From Thalassotalea euphylliae (GTDB taxonomy: Bacteria > Pseudomonadota > Gammaproteobacteria > Enterobacterales > Alteromonadaceae): a stretch of 64,000 nt of DNA. Below are positions 1 to 9,037 of the stretch, piece after piece. Numbering within the stretch: the stretch's first letter is position 1; each line of letters opens with the position of its first letter. The translations under genes were made by a program, and so were the position numbers. Under the pieces are notes generated by a model, which had not been told where the DNA came from, did no database searches, and worked only from the letters and a program-made list of their open reading frames with translations. The stretch lies in contig NZ_QUOT01000001.1 in assembly GCF_003390375.1 (NCBI RefSeq), forward strand, positions 1,364,001 to 1,428,000, written 5' to 3'.

Positions 1-2
1 AA

Positions 3-158
3 CTCAATGTCATTAATGGCCAAGTGATTACTCATTCACAACTTGCCGTTGAGCGCATGAAGACGACCCTATTAGAGCGCCACAATCGCTCTTCAATGAC
101 TTACGATAATAAAGGTAAGAAACACGCGGGTCTAAGCAGTCTAGATATCAAAGCCTAG
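3..158 (+). CDS. C-terminal fragment of an unidentified protein
   Basis: An open frame enters from the left edge and stops at TAG 156-158, giving the last 51 residues of a protein whose start lies outside the window. The tail is polar and basic and ends in SSLDIKA. I do not recognise the family from so little sequence. A bidirectional terminator lies about 150 bp downstream, so the gene probably ends a transcription unit convergent with pssA. A 14-bp tandem duplication covers its stop codon; see the repeat at 141-168. Confidence 0.5.
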   Translation, partial: LNVINGQVITHSQLAVERMKTTLLERHNRSSMTYDNKGKKHAGLSSLDIKA

Positions 159-168
159 ATATCAAAGC
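141..168. repeat. 14-bp tandem duplication across a stop codon
   Basis: The unit CTAGATATCAAAGC occurs twice, head to tail with no gap (141-154 and 155-168). It covers the stop codon of the partial gene. With a single copy the reading frame would still end in the same residues followed by TAA, so the duplication is silent for the protein. Confidence 0.85.
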
Positions 169-306
169 CTAAGCTAAAAGCCCAAGCATAATTGTTTCAC
201 CTGAAGTCTACCTATTCTCAATTAGCTATCCTGTAACCATATTTTAGGTGACGTTAGCTAGACAAATCCTCAAGTCAAAGCCGATGAACACAAAAACAGT
301 ACCTAT

Positions 307-337
307 AAAAAACGCCAACATGAAGTTGGCGTTTTTT
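307..337. terminator. Bidirectional intrinsic terminator
   Basis: Stem AACGCCAAC (311-319) pairs with GTTGGCGTT (325-333) around a 5-nt loop. An A-run lies on the left and a T-run on the right, so it can stop transcription from the partial gene on the plus strand and from pssA on the minus strand. Confidence 0.85.
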
Positions 338-395
338 ATGTTCTCAAGCTTTGTTAATCAATGACGTTGCTGATTAACACGCTCAAAACGGCAAG

Positions 396-1235
396 TTATT
401 TTTGCTCAGTCTTACTGCTAGCATCATCTGCTGCTTGGTTATTATTTACAGTAGCCTTTTTGCTATCAAAGTCAGCGTCATGATCTTCGTCACCAACCAC
501 ATGCTCTAATTTAAGCTTTTTCACTGAGCGAACCGTTGTTATTGGGCCTGAACATGCGTACAAAACAAACACTGCCATTAACAGTTCAGCAGGGCTAGAA
601 GCAACAACGACAAAGACCAAGACAATCAGTAAGACAACGATAAAGCTAACCTTACCTTTCCAATCAACCTCTTTAAAGCTGTTATACCTAAAGTTACTCA
701 CCATTAATAAACCAGTAACTATGGTCAACAAGCCCATAATAAAGCCATAGTCTTGGCCGTTAAGTTGATATTCCGTACCGACCCAAACAATACTTGCAAT
801 AACACCAGCTGCTGCTGGGCTTGCTAAGCCTTGGAAATAACGTTTATCCGCAACGCCTACTTGGGTATTAAATCGTGCTAAGCGAAGCGCTGCGCCTGCA
901 ACAAAGACAAAAGCTGCAAGCCAACCAAACTTACCCATGCCTGAGAGCGCCCAATTGTAGGCCACTAACCCAGGGGCTATGCCGAAAGAAACCATATCAG
1001 CCATACTGTCATACTCAGCACCAAATTCACTTTGAGTATTTGTAATACGAGCAACTCGGCCATCTAGCCCGTCAAAAATCATTGCCACAAAAATAGCAAT
1101 TGCAGCAGCTTCGAAATGATTATTCATTGACGAAACAACCGCGTAGAACCCCGAAAACAAGCCTGCCGTAGTTAGTAAGTTGGGCAATAAATAAATACCT
1201 CGGTTTTGGTTCACATTAGCATTAGGCGAAGTCAT
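396..1235 (-). CDS. pssA: CDP-diacylglycerol--serine O-phosphatidyltransferase
   Basis: Makes phosphatidylserine, the precursor of phosphatidylethanolamine, from CDP-diacylglycerol and serine at the inner membrane. The 279-residue product carries the complete CDP-alcohol phosphotransferase signature: D55, D58, G59, A62, R63, G72, D76 and D80. Around it are about seven hydrophobic segments, and the last 50 residues form a charged cytosolic tail. This is the integral-membrane PssA type (as in Bacillus), not the phospholipase-D-like PssA of E. coli. It is convergent with the partial gene at the left edge and divergent from the DUF4124 gene. The start is ATG; an AAGGA about 14 nt upstream is far for a ribosome binding site. 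Confidence 0.93.
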   Translation of the reverse strand: MTSPNANVNQNRGIYLLPNLLTTAGLFSGFYAVVSSMNNHFEAAAIAIFVAMIFDGLDGRVARITNTQSEFGAEYDSMADMVSFGIAPGLVAYNWALSGMGKFGWLAAFVFVAGAALRLARFNTQVGVADKRYFQGLASPAAAGVIASIVWVGTEYQLNGQDYGFIMGLLTIVTGLLMVSNFRYNSFKEVDWKGKVSFIVVLLIVLVFVVVASSPAELLMAVFVLYACSGPITTVRSVKKLKLEHVVGDEDHDADFDSKKATVNNNQAADDASSKTEQK

Positions 1236-1525
1236 ATAAGCGAGAAATGTCCTTGTCTGATAAAAACAGCTAATTTAGCACATCTCTTTTAGCGCCGCAT
1301 TACGTAAATTTAGTAACAGATTAATTCAAATAGGCGCGGCAAGCTCAAAATATTGGGCTGCTCGCCGTGCAAGCCCAACGCAGATAATTAATCAGTTTAC
1401 AGCTTTGCGTGCAGTGAGTCGGAGGTAGGAAAAAACGCTGTCAATATATCAACTTAATGTTTAAGATGGGTTAAACTTTATTCAATGCTGTTGGCTGGGA
1501 AGTTTGCTAGTAAAAGGCCTTAATT

Positions 1526-1987
1526 ATGTACAAGTTGATTCCAACACTTTGCCTGCTGTTATTCACAATGTCAGGAAACGCACAAGATACAACTGTTTAC
1601 CGCTGGGTTGATAAAGACAATATTGTGCATTTTAGTCACCAGCATCCTAGCGATAAAGATTTTGCCAAAGTCGATGTACGCGTTGCATATGCGCCAGTAG
1701 TTCCTGAAGGCGAAAAAAACTCATTTGTTGATGATTGGTTGGCAGAAAGGCAAGCACAAAAAGAAGCTAAGAATGAGCTTGAGCGTGCACGCCAGACTTC
1801 AGAGTTAATTGAAAAGAACTGTGAAGCAGCACAAGTTAATTTGAAATTGCTTGGCGGTTTTGAACGAATTTTATTAAAAGAACCTGACGGCAGCTCTCGT
1901 TTACTAACGCCAGAGGAAAAGCAAGAGCAGCGCATGCTGAATAAGCAACACGTCGATATATACTGTGACGATAACGAAAATAGCTGA
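1526..1987 (+). CDS. DUF4124 domain-containing exported protein
   Basis: A 153-residue protein with a Sec signal peptide (hydrophobic residues 4-15, likely cleavage after GNA near residue 19). A DUF4124-type segment follows directly (VYRWVDKDNIVHFSH), then a charged, probably helical region (residues 70-120). DUF4124 proteins are small periplasmic proteins of unknown function common in gammaproteobacteria. A lone Cys pair (C98, C147) could form a disulfide. AAGG lies 8 nt before the ATG. It appears to be a single gene. Family assignment rests on the YRWVDxxGxxHFS-like motif; no role can be stated. Confidence 0.75.
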   Translation: MYKLIPTLCLLLFTMSGNAQDTTVYRWVDKDNIVHFSHQHPSDKDFAKVDVRVAYAPVVPEGEKNSFVDDWLAERQAQKEAKNELERARQTSELIEKNCEAAQVNLKLLGGFERILLKEPDGSSRLLTPEEKQEQRMLNKQHVDIYCDDNENS

Positions 1988-2036
1988 TGCAATTTAGCTA
2001 CGATATTTTACTAAATTAATAACACTAACTAGTCGT

Positions 2037-2066
2037 AAAAAAGGTAGCAGCTATCAAGCTACTACC
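2037..2066 (-). terminator. Terminator of clpB
   Basis: On the minus strand GGTAGTAGC and GCTGCTACC form a stem (one mismatched pair, loop TTGATA), followed directly by six T. This is about 100 bp beyond the clpB stop. On the plus strand there is no T-run, so it serves clpB rather than the convergent DUF4124 gene. Confidence 0.75.
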
Positions 2067-2162
2067 TAAAACCATTGCCTAAAGACACGACCTAAAATCA
2101 CTCAGTAAGAAGTTATCTTGTTTTGCACTTTACTTCTTGCGCTAAAATAATCGAAAACATCA

Positions 2163-4739
2163 CTATTCAGTAGTAAAAGTAAATTTTTCATCGGCAAATT
2201 GAACAACGATTTTCTGACCTTTTTCAAACTCTCCTGCCAGTAAACGCTGCGCCATCGGGTTTTCAATATCTGTTTGAATCGCACGCTTTAACGGCCTAGC
2301 GCCAAATAGAGGATCAAAACCAACTTCTGCAATCTTTCTTAGTGCACTTTCGTCAAGGTGCAAACCAAGCTCTTGCTGCGCTAAGCGCGCTGATAATGAT
2401 GCAATTTGAATTTTAGCAATCTCAACTATTTGCTCTGCGGCTAATGGGTGGAAAACAACGGTATCATCAACACGGTTAATAAATTCAGGTTTAAAGTGTT
2501 GGCTAAGTTCGGCCATCACCGAGGCTCGCATTAATTCGTATTCATCGTCACCGCTATAGCTTTGGATTGATTCCGAGCCAATATTGGAAGTCATAATAAT
2601 GACGGTGTTTTTAAAATCTACCGTTCGCCCCTGACCATCAGTTAAACGGCCATCATCAAGCACTTGCAACAAAATATTGAACACATCAGGGTGTGCTTTT
2701 TCAATTTCATCGAGCAGCACTACCGAATAGGGCTTTCTGCGCACAGCTTCGGTTAAATAGCCGCCTTCTTCATAACCCACATAACCAGGAGGAGCCCCCA
2801 CTAGTCGAGCAACGGAGTGTTTTTCCATAAACTCAGACATATCAACGCGAATCAAGGCATCTTCAGTATCAAACAAGAATTCAGCCAGCGTTTTGGTTAA
2901 CTCTGTTTTACCAACACCTGTCGGACCAAGGAATAAAAACGAGCCTATTGGCTGATGAGGATCTGCCAGACCTGCTCGCGATCGACGAATGGCGTTAGCA
3001 ACAGAAACAACGGCTTCAGACTGGCCTATTACGCGCTGATGAAGTTCATTCTCCATACTGAGTAACTTTTCACGCTCTTCAGACAGTATTTTAGCCACAG
3101 GGATGCCAGTGGAGCGACTAAGCACGTCAGCAATTTCGATTTCAGTAACTTTGTTACTGAGTAAACTCATTTCTTGCATTTCCGCTTGGCTAGCTAAATC
3201 TAACTGCTTTTCAAGTTCAGGGATCCTGCCGTATTGCAGCTCAGACATACGATTTAAATCACCAGCGCGGCGTGCTGAATCCAAATCTATTCTCGCTTGC
3301 TCAAGTTCAGCTTTGATGGTTTGCGTCCCTTGCGATGCTGCTTTTTCAGTCGTCCAAATCTCATCTAACTCGTCATATTGCTGCTGCGTCTCTTTAATTT
3401 CAGCGTTAATAGCATACAAACGTTTAATAGAGGCATCGTCAGTTTCTTTCGCCAAGGCGCGTTGCTCTAATTTAAGCTGAATAAGTTTACGCTCTAATTT
3501 GTCTAAGTTTTCTGGCTTGGAATCCATTTGTAAGCGAATACTGGAAGCCGCTTCATCAATCAGGTCAATCGCCTTATCGGGTAATTGACGATCGCTGATG
3601 TATCGGTGAGAAAGTGTTGCAGCGGCAACAATTGCCGGATCGGTAATATTCACCGAATGATGCAGTTCATAGCGCTCTTTTAGGCCGCGTAAAATAGCGA
3701 TAGTGTCTTCAACGCTTGGCTCATCAACGATAACTTTTTGGAAGCGGCGCTCAAGCGCTGCGTCTTTTTCTATGTACTGACGATACTCGTCGAGTGTCGT
3801 CGCCCCAACACAGTGTAAATCTCCGCGTGCAAGTGCTGGCTTAAGCATGTTTCCTGCATCCATTGCACCATCGGCTTTACCTGCGCCGACCATGGTATGT
3901 AGCTCGTCAATAAACAGAATGACTTGCCCTTCTAACTTAGACAACTCATTCAAGACTGCTTTTAAACGCTCTTCAAATTCACCACGATATTTTGCGCCCG
4001 CCACCAGTGCGCCCATATCAAGCGACAATACTTGCTTGTTCTTCAGGCCTTCTGGCACTTCGTGATCAACAATACGCTGCGCTAAGCCCTCAACAATGGC
4101 CGTTTTACCAACCCCTGGGTGACCGATAAGCACAGGGTTGTTTTTTGTGCGACGCTGAAGCACCTGAATTGCACGACGAATTTCATCGTCACGACCAATT
4201 ACAGGGTCTAGCTTACCTTGCTCTGCCCGCTCGGTGAGGTTAATCGTAAATTTATCGAGTGCCTGCCTTACATCTTCCGCATTTTGATCGTTAATATTTT
4301 GGCCACCTCGTATACGCTTAATAGCGTCTTTAATTCGCGCTTCTGTAGCACCTAGCGACTTTAAGATCTGGCCTAGCATGCCAGTATCTTCTAGCGCAGC
4401 TAATAAAAATACATCAGAAGAAATGTAAGCGTCTTTTAATTTTTGTGCGTACTTATCACAAAGGTTTAGCAAGTTACCGGTTGTTGATGAAAGTTGAACT
4501 TCACCACCTACTCCGTGAACTTTTGCCAGCCCATCAAGCGCCTTATCAACTTGTTTGCGCAGCGAGCTAACATCAACCCCTGCACTTTTTAACAAAGGAA
4601 CAACGCTGTTGCCTGATTGCTTTAGCAAGGCCATCATTAAATGCAGTGGCTCAATAAACTGATGATCTCGCCCCAATGCTAATGATTGCGAATCAGAAAT
4701 AGCTAATTGGAAAGACTGAGTAAACCTGTCTAAACGCAT
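2163..4739 (-). CDS. clpB: ATP-dependent disaggregase ClpB
   Basis: Hsp100 chaperone that, with DnaK, threads proteins out of aggregates after heat stress; a hexameric cytosolic AAA+ machine. At 858 residues it matches E. coli ClpB (857). Visible parts in order: Clp N-terminal domain (residues 1-145), first AAA+ module with Walker A GHPGVGKT (206-213) and Walker B FIDELH, the long coiled-coil M domain (about 405-525), second AAA+ module with Walker A GPTGVGKT (about residue 605), the pore loop GYVGYEEGG, and a C-terminal D2-small domain. The start is ATG. It is preceded by a sigma-32-type promoter and followed by its own terminator, so it can be expressed independently of pgeF upstream. Confidence 0.97.
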   Translation of the reverse strand: MRLDRFTQSFQLAISDSQSLALGRDHQFIEPLHLMMALLKQSGNSVVPLLKSAGVDVSSLRKQVDKALDGLAKVHGVGGEVQLSSTTGNLLNLCDKYAQKLKDAYISSDVFLLAALEDTGMLGQILKSLGATEARIKDAIKRIRGGQNINDQNAEDVRQALDKFTINLTERAEQGKLDPVIGRDDEIRRAIQVLQRRTKNNPVLIGHPGVGKTAIVEGLAQRIVDHEVPEGLKNKQVLSLDMGALVAGAKYRGEFEERLKAVLNELSKLEGQVILFIDELHTMVGAGKADGAMDAGNMLKPALARGDLHCVGATTLDEYRQYIEKDAALERRFQKVIVDEPSVEDTIAILRGLKERYELHHSVNITDPAIVAAATLSHRYISDRQLPDKAIDLIDEAASSIRLQMDSKPENLDKLERKLIQLKLEQRALAKETDDASIKRLYAINAEIKETQQQYDELDEIWTTEKAASQGTQTIKAELEQARIDLDSARRAGDLNRMSELQYGRIPELEKQLDLASQAEMQEMSLLSNKVTEIEIADVLSRSTGIPVAKILSEEREKLLSMENELHQRVIGQSEAVVSVANAIRRSRAGLADPHQPIGSFLFLGPTGVGKTELTKTLAEFLFDTEDALIRVDMSEFMEKHSVARLVGAPPGYVGYEEGGYLTEAVRRKPYSVVLLDEIEKAHPDVFNILLQVLDDGRLTDGQGRTVDFKNTVIIMTSNIGSESIQSYSGDDEYELMRASVMAELSQHFKPEFINRVDDTVVFHPLAAEQIVEIAKIQIASLSARLAQQELGLHLDESALRKIAEVGFDPLFGARPLKRAIQTDIENPMAQRLLAGEFEKGQKIVVQFADEKFTFTTE

Positions 4740-4841
4740 ACAAACCTCGGTTCTCGATAATTACTGGTCAGCATTAGCAAGTGTAAAATGATAGTGACTT
4801 AGCTCACTGTAGGTTGCTAATGCTTTAAAACTAACATTATC

Positions 4842-4868
4842 TATAGGGGCTTAACGGCTAAAATCAAG
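4842..4868 (-). promoter_or_regulatory. Heat-shock (sigma-32) promoter of clpB
   Basis: On the minus strand CTTGAT (4863-4868), a 13-bp spacer and CCCCTATA (4842-4849) match the RpoH promoter pattern CTTGAA-N13-15-CCCCATNT with few mismatches. It lies about 100 bp upstream of the clpB start, in the expected orientation, in the 208-bp gap after pgeF. Known biology: clpB is a classic RpoH target. Confidence 0.8.
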
Positions 4869-4947
4869 TATATGTCGGGCGCGATGTTGATTTAAAACAA
4901 GCTTTTATGGTCTTTTGGAGGAGCTAACAATAGTAGCAGCGTAAGCA

Positions 4948-5703
4948 CTAGCAAGGATTTCGGCAGATAACACTTGCCATGCGGCCGGTGACGCTCTCTC
5001 GTCGGTAGGAGTAATATTGCTGCGCCATAGAAAAGGTGCAATGAGGTAGGCTGGCTACCTCAACAATGCCCGAAGCGCTCAGCAGATATTTCGCAATTTG
5101 ATGTAGGTTAGCTAAATATTTTTGCGTTGATTCAGGCACTACCCGAAAAGCATCTACCGTTGCCGGATTAAGGTTTACAAATGCATCTTTAACTTCACCG
5201 CCAATTTCAAAAGCCGTTGGACCAATACAAGGCCCTAACCAAGCTACTAATTGCTCAACAGGTGTGTTCATCGCTTCGACAGTTTTCGCAATTATATTTT
5301 GCGCTAGTGGCCGCCAGCCACCATGAATTGCGGCAATGACTTGCCCTGACTTATCGGCAATCAAAATAGGCAAGCAATCTGCCGTCATTACCGCTAAGGC
5401 AACATTGAGACTTCGTGTGACCGCTGCATCTGCGGTAATTGGTGCTGCTTGATATTGCTCGACGATAGCAACATCGCTGCCATGAACTTGTTCAAGCCAT
5501 TGAATGTTGGTATTAGTTGGTAAATATTGAGCTAGGGTTGCTCGGTTGGCATTAACTTGTACAGGGCTATCACCAACATGCAGCCCTAAATTAAAGTTAT
5601 CGTATTGACCAGCCTGCGACAACTCGCCAGCAAGCTCGCGAGTCGTCGTAAATGCCGTGACATTGCGAGCCGGCCAATCAACAGCAACTTTGTGGCTAAC
5701 CAT
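4948..5703 (-). CDS. pgeF: Peptidoglycan editing factor PgeF (YfiH, laccase-domain family)
   Basis: Cytosolic enzyme of the YfiH/DUF152 family, known to remove misincorporated L-Ser from muropeptide precursors and to have polyphenol-oxidase-like metal chemistry. Metal-site signatures are present: the His of EQVHG, the Cys of TADCLP and the His of HGGWRPL. GPCIGP and a C-terminal YYSYRRE are also conserved. I chose the ATG at 5703 (251 residues): it sits 13 bp after the rluD stop and aligns with the E. coli start. An in-frame GTG at 5733 would add ten residues and overlap rluD by 17 bp. Neither start has a clear Shine-Dalgarno sequence, which fits coupling to rluD. The rluD-pgeF-clpB order is common in gammaproteobacteria. 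Confidence 0.93.
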   Translation of the reverse strand: MVSHKVAVDWPARNVTAFTTTRELAGELSQAGQYDNFNLGLHVGDSPVQVNANRATLAQYLPTNTNIQWLEQVHGSDVAIVEQYQAAPITADAAVTRSLNVALAVMTADCLPILIADKSGQVIAAIHGGWRPLAQNIIAKTVEAMNTPVEQLVAWLGPCIGPTAFEIGGEVKDAFVNLNPATVDAFRVVPESTQKYLANLHQIAKYLLSASGIVEVASLPHCTFSMAQQYYSYRRESVTGRMASVICRNPC

Positions 5704-5716
5704 ATGATGCTTAGTG

Positions 5717-6691
5717 TTAGTAGTCTTGCTCACTGTTAAGCTTAGTGTCTTCTTTTAATAACTCGACGAGTTCAACAAAATCATCTGGGATGTCGGCTCG
5801 CCATGTCATTAACTCGCCCGTGATTGGGTGATACAGTGATAACATTGCAGCATGTAACGCCTGACGTTTAAAATTACGCAAGAATGTTAGCAACTTAGGC
5901 GTCGCATTTTTAGGTGGTCTTGGACGTCCATTGTATAACGGGTCACCGACTAGCGGGTGCGTGATATGTGCCATATGCACACGAATTTGGTGAGTACGCC
6001 CCGTTTCAAGACGCAGTCGTAAACGCGTATGTAAGCGATACTTTTCCATCACACGGTAATGGGTAACCGATGGGCGACCCGACATCGTCACGGCCATATG
6101 AGTGCGCTTAGTTGCATGACGCCCTATTGGCTCATCTACTGTGCCACCTGCGGTCATAATGCCGCTGGCGATCGCTTCATATTCACGCGTAATTTCACGC
6201 GCTTGCAAAGCATCAACTAAATTTGTTTGCGCCGCAATGGTTTTGGCAACTACCATCAAACCCGTTGTGTCTTTATCTAGACGATGAACAATACCAGCAC
6301 GTGGAATTAGCTCAAGTTCAGGACAGTAATGCAATAAAGCATTAAGCACTGTACCATCCGGGTTGCCCGCACCAGGGTGTACAACGAAGTCAGCTGGTTT
6401 ATTAATAACCAGAATATCATCATCTTCGTATACAATGTTTAACGGAATATCTTGCGGCTCAAAGCGCACCTCGGCCTCAATGGTGGCATCAATTTCCACG
6501 GTTTCTTCACCAAACACTTTTTCGCGCGCTTTGGTGACAACCTTGCCGTCTAACTTAACATTACCCGCTAAAATCCATTCTTTTAGGCGTGAACGCGAAT
6601 AATCAGGAAACATTTCCGCTAATGCTTGGTCTAAACGTTTTCCTAAGCAGGATTGGGGAACAGTTTCTTGATGTTGGATAATTTCGGCCAT
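5717..6691 (-). CDS. rluD: 23S rRNA pseudouridine(1911/1915/1917) synthase
   Basis: Isomerises three uridines in helix 69 of 23S rRNA to pseudouridine. The 324-residue protein has an N-terminal S4 RNA-binding domain (residues 16-75, LGKRLDQALAEMFP...) and the RluA-type catalytic motif HRLDKDTTG with the nucleophile D139, the same number as in E. coli. GRTHQIRVHM and a standard C-terminal region complete it. It is divergent from bamD and followed by pgeF. The rluD/bamD arrangement is conserved in E. coli and relatives, which supports both calls. Confidence 0.96.
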   Translation of the reverse strand: MAEIIQHQETVPQSCLGKRLDQALAEMFPDYSRSRLKEWILAGNVKLDGKVVTKAREKVFGEETVEIDATIEAEVRFEPQDIPLNIVYEDDDILVINKPADFVVHPGAGNPDGTVLNALLHYCPELELIPRAGIVHRLDKDTTGLMVVAKTIAAQTNLVDALQAREITREYEAIASGIMTAGGTVDEPIGRHATKRTHMAVTMSGRPSVTHYRVMEKYRLHTRLRLRLETGRTHQIRVHMAHITHPLVGDPLYNGRPRPPKNATPKLLTFLRNFKRQALHAAMLSLYHPITGELMTWRADIPDDFVELVELLKEDTKLNSEQDY

Positions 6692-6719
6692 TAAAATCTC
6701 TTTGCTATCAAATTAGTAT

Positions 6720-6732
6720 TTGCACTGTGCAA
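6720..6732. promoter_or_regulatory. Interrupted palindrome between rluD and bamD
   Basis: TTGCAC-T-GTGCAA is a perfect 6+1+6 inverted repeat in the divergent rluD/bamD promoter region. It has the size of a dimeric regulator site, but I cannot tie it to a known factor. Confidence 0.25.
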
Positions 6733-6844
6733 GGCAAGAATGCTGAGTTAGAATGCTGCTCAACAAAAAAGAAAAGCATTTTACCCTTTTGTTTAGGGCT
6801 TTCATAACAATTTTAACGAAAACAACCTAGTGATAATCGAGTCT

Positions 6845-7606
6845 ATGGATAAATTGACCTTAAGAGCTTTAGTGTTAGCCGCAGTAGTATCGCTTGCTGG
6901 CTGCTCTTCTTCTGATACTGACATTGAAAAAGTACCTGATCGTTCCGCCCAAGCATTGTTTGTTGACGCCCGCGAAGCGCTTGATAACGGCTTATATCAA
7001 AAAGCTATTCAAATTTTATCTGCTATTGATTCTCGCTTTCCATTCGGCCCTATCTCGCACCAAGTGCAATTAGACTTATTGTTTGCTTATTATAAAACAG
7101 GTAATTCTGAGCAAGGCATTGCATTAGCAGATCGCTTTTTACGATTAAACCCCAAGCACGCTAATGTCGATTATGTTTACTACATGCGCGCTTTAATTAA
7201 TGTCGCAACTGAAGAAAACTTATTCCAAGATTTAGCGGGTATTGACCGTTCAGATCGCGATCCAAGCGCATCACGAGATGCCTTTAAAGATTTGCGTAAA
7301 ATCGTTGATGAGTACCCAGACAGTAAATACGCTGCTGATGCGAGAAAGCGCATGATTGCAATCAAGTCTCGTTTAGCTCAATACGAACTTGCGGTCGCTA
7401 AATTTTACTTAAAGCGTGAGGCTTATGTCTCTGCCGCTAATCGCGCTCGATACATTGTTGAATACTACGCACCAACGCAAGAAACAGAAGCGGCTCTTGA
7501 GTTGATGGTTGAATGCTATCAAGCATTAGGATTAGACGAGTTAAAACGAAACACACTGCAAGTTATTGCGGCTAACTACCCTAATAACCCATTGTTAAAT
7601 AATTAA
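6845..7606 (+). CDS. bamD: Outer membrane protein assembly factor BamD
   Basis: Essential lipoprotein of the BAM complex that helps fold beta-barrel proteins into the outer membrane. A lipoprotein signal peptide ends in LAGC (lipidated Cys at residue 20), followed by about five TPR-like helical pairs (ALFVDAREALDNGLYQKAIQIL onward), as in BamD/ComL. The ATG at 6845 (253 residues; E. coli has 245) gives a standard short n-region. An upstream in-frame GTG at 6830 lacks a ribosome binding site. It is divergent from rluD and ends at a bidirectional terminator shared with glnB. Confidence 0.95.
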   Translation: MDKLTLRALVLAAVVSLAGCSSSDTDIEKVPDRSAQALFVDAREALDNGLYQKAIQILSAIDSRFPFGPISHQVQLDLLFAYYKTGNSEQGIALADRFLRLNPKHANVDYVYYMRALINVATEENLFQDLAGIDRSDRDPSASRDAFKDLRKIVDEYPDSKYAADARKRMIAIKSRLAQYELAVAKFYLKREAYVSAANRARYIVEYYAPTQETEAALELMVECYQALGLDELKRNTLQVIAANYPNNPLLNN

Positions 7607-7627
7607 TCATTCGATTACCAACGGGTA

Positions 7628-7657
7628 CAAAAAAAGCTGCACATGCAGCTTTTTTTG
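7628..7657. terminator. Bidirectional terminator between bamD and glnB
   Basis: AGCTGCA (7635-7641) pairs with TGCAGCT (7644-7650), flanked by seven A on the left and seven T on the right. It lies between the convergent bamD and glnB genes. Confidence 0.9.
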
Positions 7658-7685
7658 TTTGGCTCGAAGATACGAGAATTAATAT

Positions 7686-8024
7686 CTAAATAGCTGCTTC
7701 GTCTTCTTCACCAGTGCGGATACGGATAACACGCTCAACATCAGTGACAAAGATTTTGCCGTCACCAATTTTACCAGTTTGCGCACTTTCAATAATGGCA
7801 TTTACACAGCGCTCAACATCGTCAGATGCCACGACAATTTCAATTTTCATTTTTGGCAGAAAGTCCACCATATATTCCGCGCCGCGATATAGCTCAGTAT
7901 GACCTTTTTGACGGCCAAAGCCTTTAACCTCTGACACCGTCATACCGGTAATGCCAATCTCGCCTAGTGCTTCGCGTACATCATCCATTTTAAATGGCTT
8001 TATAATTGCCTCAATTTTTTTCAT
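7686..8024 (-). CDS. glnB: Nitrogen regulatory protein P-II
   Basis: Trimeric signal protein that reads 2-oxoglutarate and ATP/ADP and relays nitrogen status to GlnE and NtrB; GlnD uridylylates its T-loop. From the ATG at 8024 the protein is 112 residues, the E. coli length, and the uridylylation site is Tyr51 (RGAEYMVDF). The B-loop TGKIGDGKIF and C-loop RIRTGEED are intact. AAGG lies 7 nt before this ATG; the in-frame GTG two codons earlier lacks such spacing. It is monocistronic, between bamD and nadE, and not linked to amtB, which favours glnB over glnK. Confidence 0.95.
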   Translation of the reverse strand: MKKIEAIIKPFKMDDVREALGEIGITGMTVSEVKGFGRQKGHTELYRGAEYMVDFLPKMKIEIVVASDDVERCVNAIIESAQTGKIGDGKIFVTDVERVIRIRTGEEDEAAI

Positions 8025-8203
8025 TTTCACGCCTTAATAATTTTTACAGCTACGTTTTTATTATATGCCGATAATTAAAAAACAAAATAACTAAGCGCTG
8101 AAAACTCAACCATTTGAATTATTTTCACGTATAAATGGTCTGCACAAATCACTGTGCTTTTTGATACACTCAGCTTAACTATTTTTGATACCAAGGATTA
8201 ACA

Positions 8204-9037
8204 ATGAATCAGCAAGTGATCATTGAAGAAATGAAAGTGTTACCCGAAATCGACCCTGCATATGAAGTAGAGCGCAGAGTAGCCTTTATCAAAAAACAAC
8301 TAACCTCTTCCTCACTAAAGCACCTTGTATTGGGCATCAGTGGTGGTGTTGACTCATCTACATGCGGCCGTTTAGCGCAACTTGCCGTTAACGAGTTGAA
8401 CCAAGAGCACGCAACTGACGAGTACAAATTTATTGCGGTTAGACTGCCTTATGGTATTCAGGCCGATGAAGAAGACGCTCAAACAGCGCTTTCTTTTATC
8501 CAACCAAGCCATGTGGTAACAACCAACATCAAAGCAGGCGCTGATGGTATTAACCAAGAAACCTTAAGCGCTTTAGAAAGCGCGCAGCTACTAAGTGCTA
8601 GTGACAGCCAAGTCGATTTTTCAAAAGGTAATGTAAAAGCACGTACCCGTATGGTAACTCAGTACCACATTGCAGGCATTCTTGGCGGCTTAGTGATTGG
8701 CACTGACCACTCTGCTGAAAACATTACAGGCTTTTTTACCAAGTGGGGTGACGGTGCATGTGACCTAGTGCCGCTTTTTGGTCTTTCAAAGCGCCAAGTT
8801 AGACAATTAGCTAAGCACTTAGGTGCACCTTCAATTTTAGTGGAAAAAGCGCCTACCGCTGATTTAGAAGACCTAGACCCTGGCAAGAAGGACGAAGACG
8901 CATTAGGCCTTAGCTATGACCAGTTAGATGACTTCTTGGAAGGCAAAGTAGTTTCTGATGAGGTTCGTGACCGCATCATAGCCATCTACAACAAAACCCA
9001 GCACAAGCGCCTTGCTATTCCCACCATCTACGACTAG
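8204..9037 (+). CDS. nadE: Ammonia-dependent NAD(+) synthetase
   Basis: Converts nicotinate adenine dinucleotide to NAD with ATP and ammonia, the last step of NAD synthesis. The 277-residue protein (E. coli 275) has the PP-loop SGGVDSS (residues 46-52), and later GTDHSAENITGFFTKWGDGACD, the conserved ATP/deamido-NAD site. There is no glutaminase domain, so it uses free ammonia. AAGGA lies 9 nt before the ATG. A 7-bp stem-loop with no T-run follows (9073-9098), so read-through into the fimT-like gene is possible. Confidence 0.96.
   Translation: MNQQVIIEEMKVLPEIDPAYEVERRVAFIKKQLTSSSLKHLVLGISGGVDSSTCGRLAQLAVNELNQEHATDEYKFIAVRLPYGIQADEEDAQTALSFIQPSHVVTTNIKAGADGINQETLSALESAQLLSASDSQVDFSKGNVKARTRMVTQYHIAGILGGLVIGTDHSAENITGFFTKWGDGACDLVPLFGLSKRQVRQLAKHLGAPSILVEKAPTADLEDLDPGKKDEDALGLSYDQLDDFLEGKVVSDEVRDRIIAIYNKTQHKRLAIPTIYD

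Noticed and set aside
2102..2284. Small frame overlapping the 3' end of clpB
   Set aside because: Shadow frame of clpB in another phase, basic and low-complexity, no ribosome binding site.
8141..8158. NtrC-like site between glnB and nadE
   Set aside because: TGCAC and GTGC half-sites are present but the spacing is one base longer than the consensus and the right half is imperfect; no sigma-54 promoter is visible.
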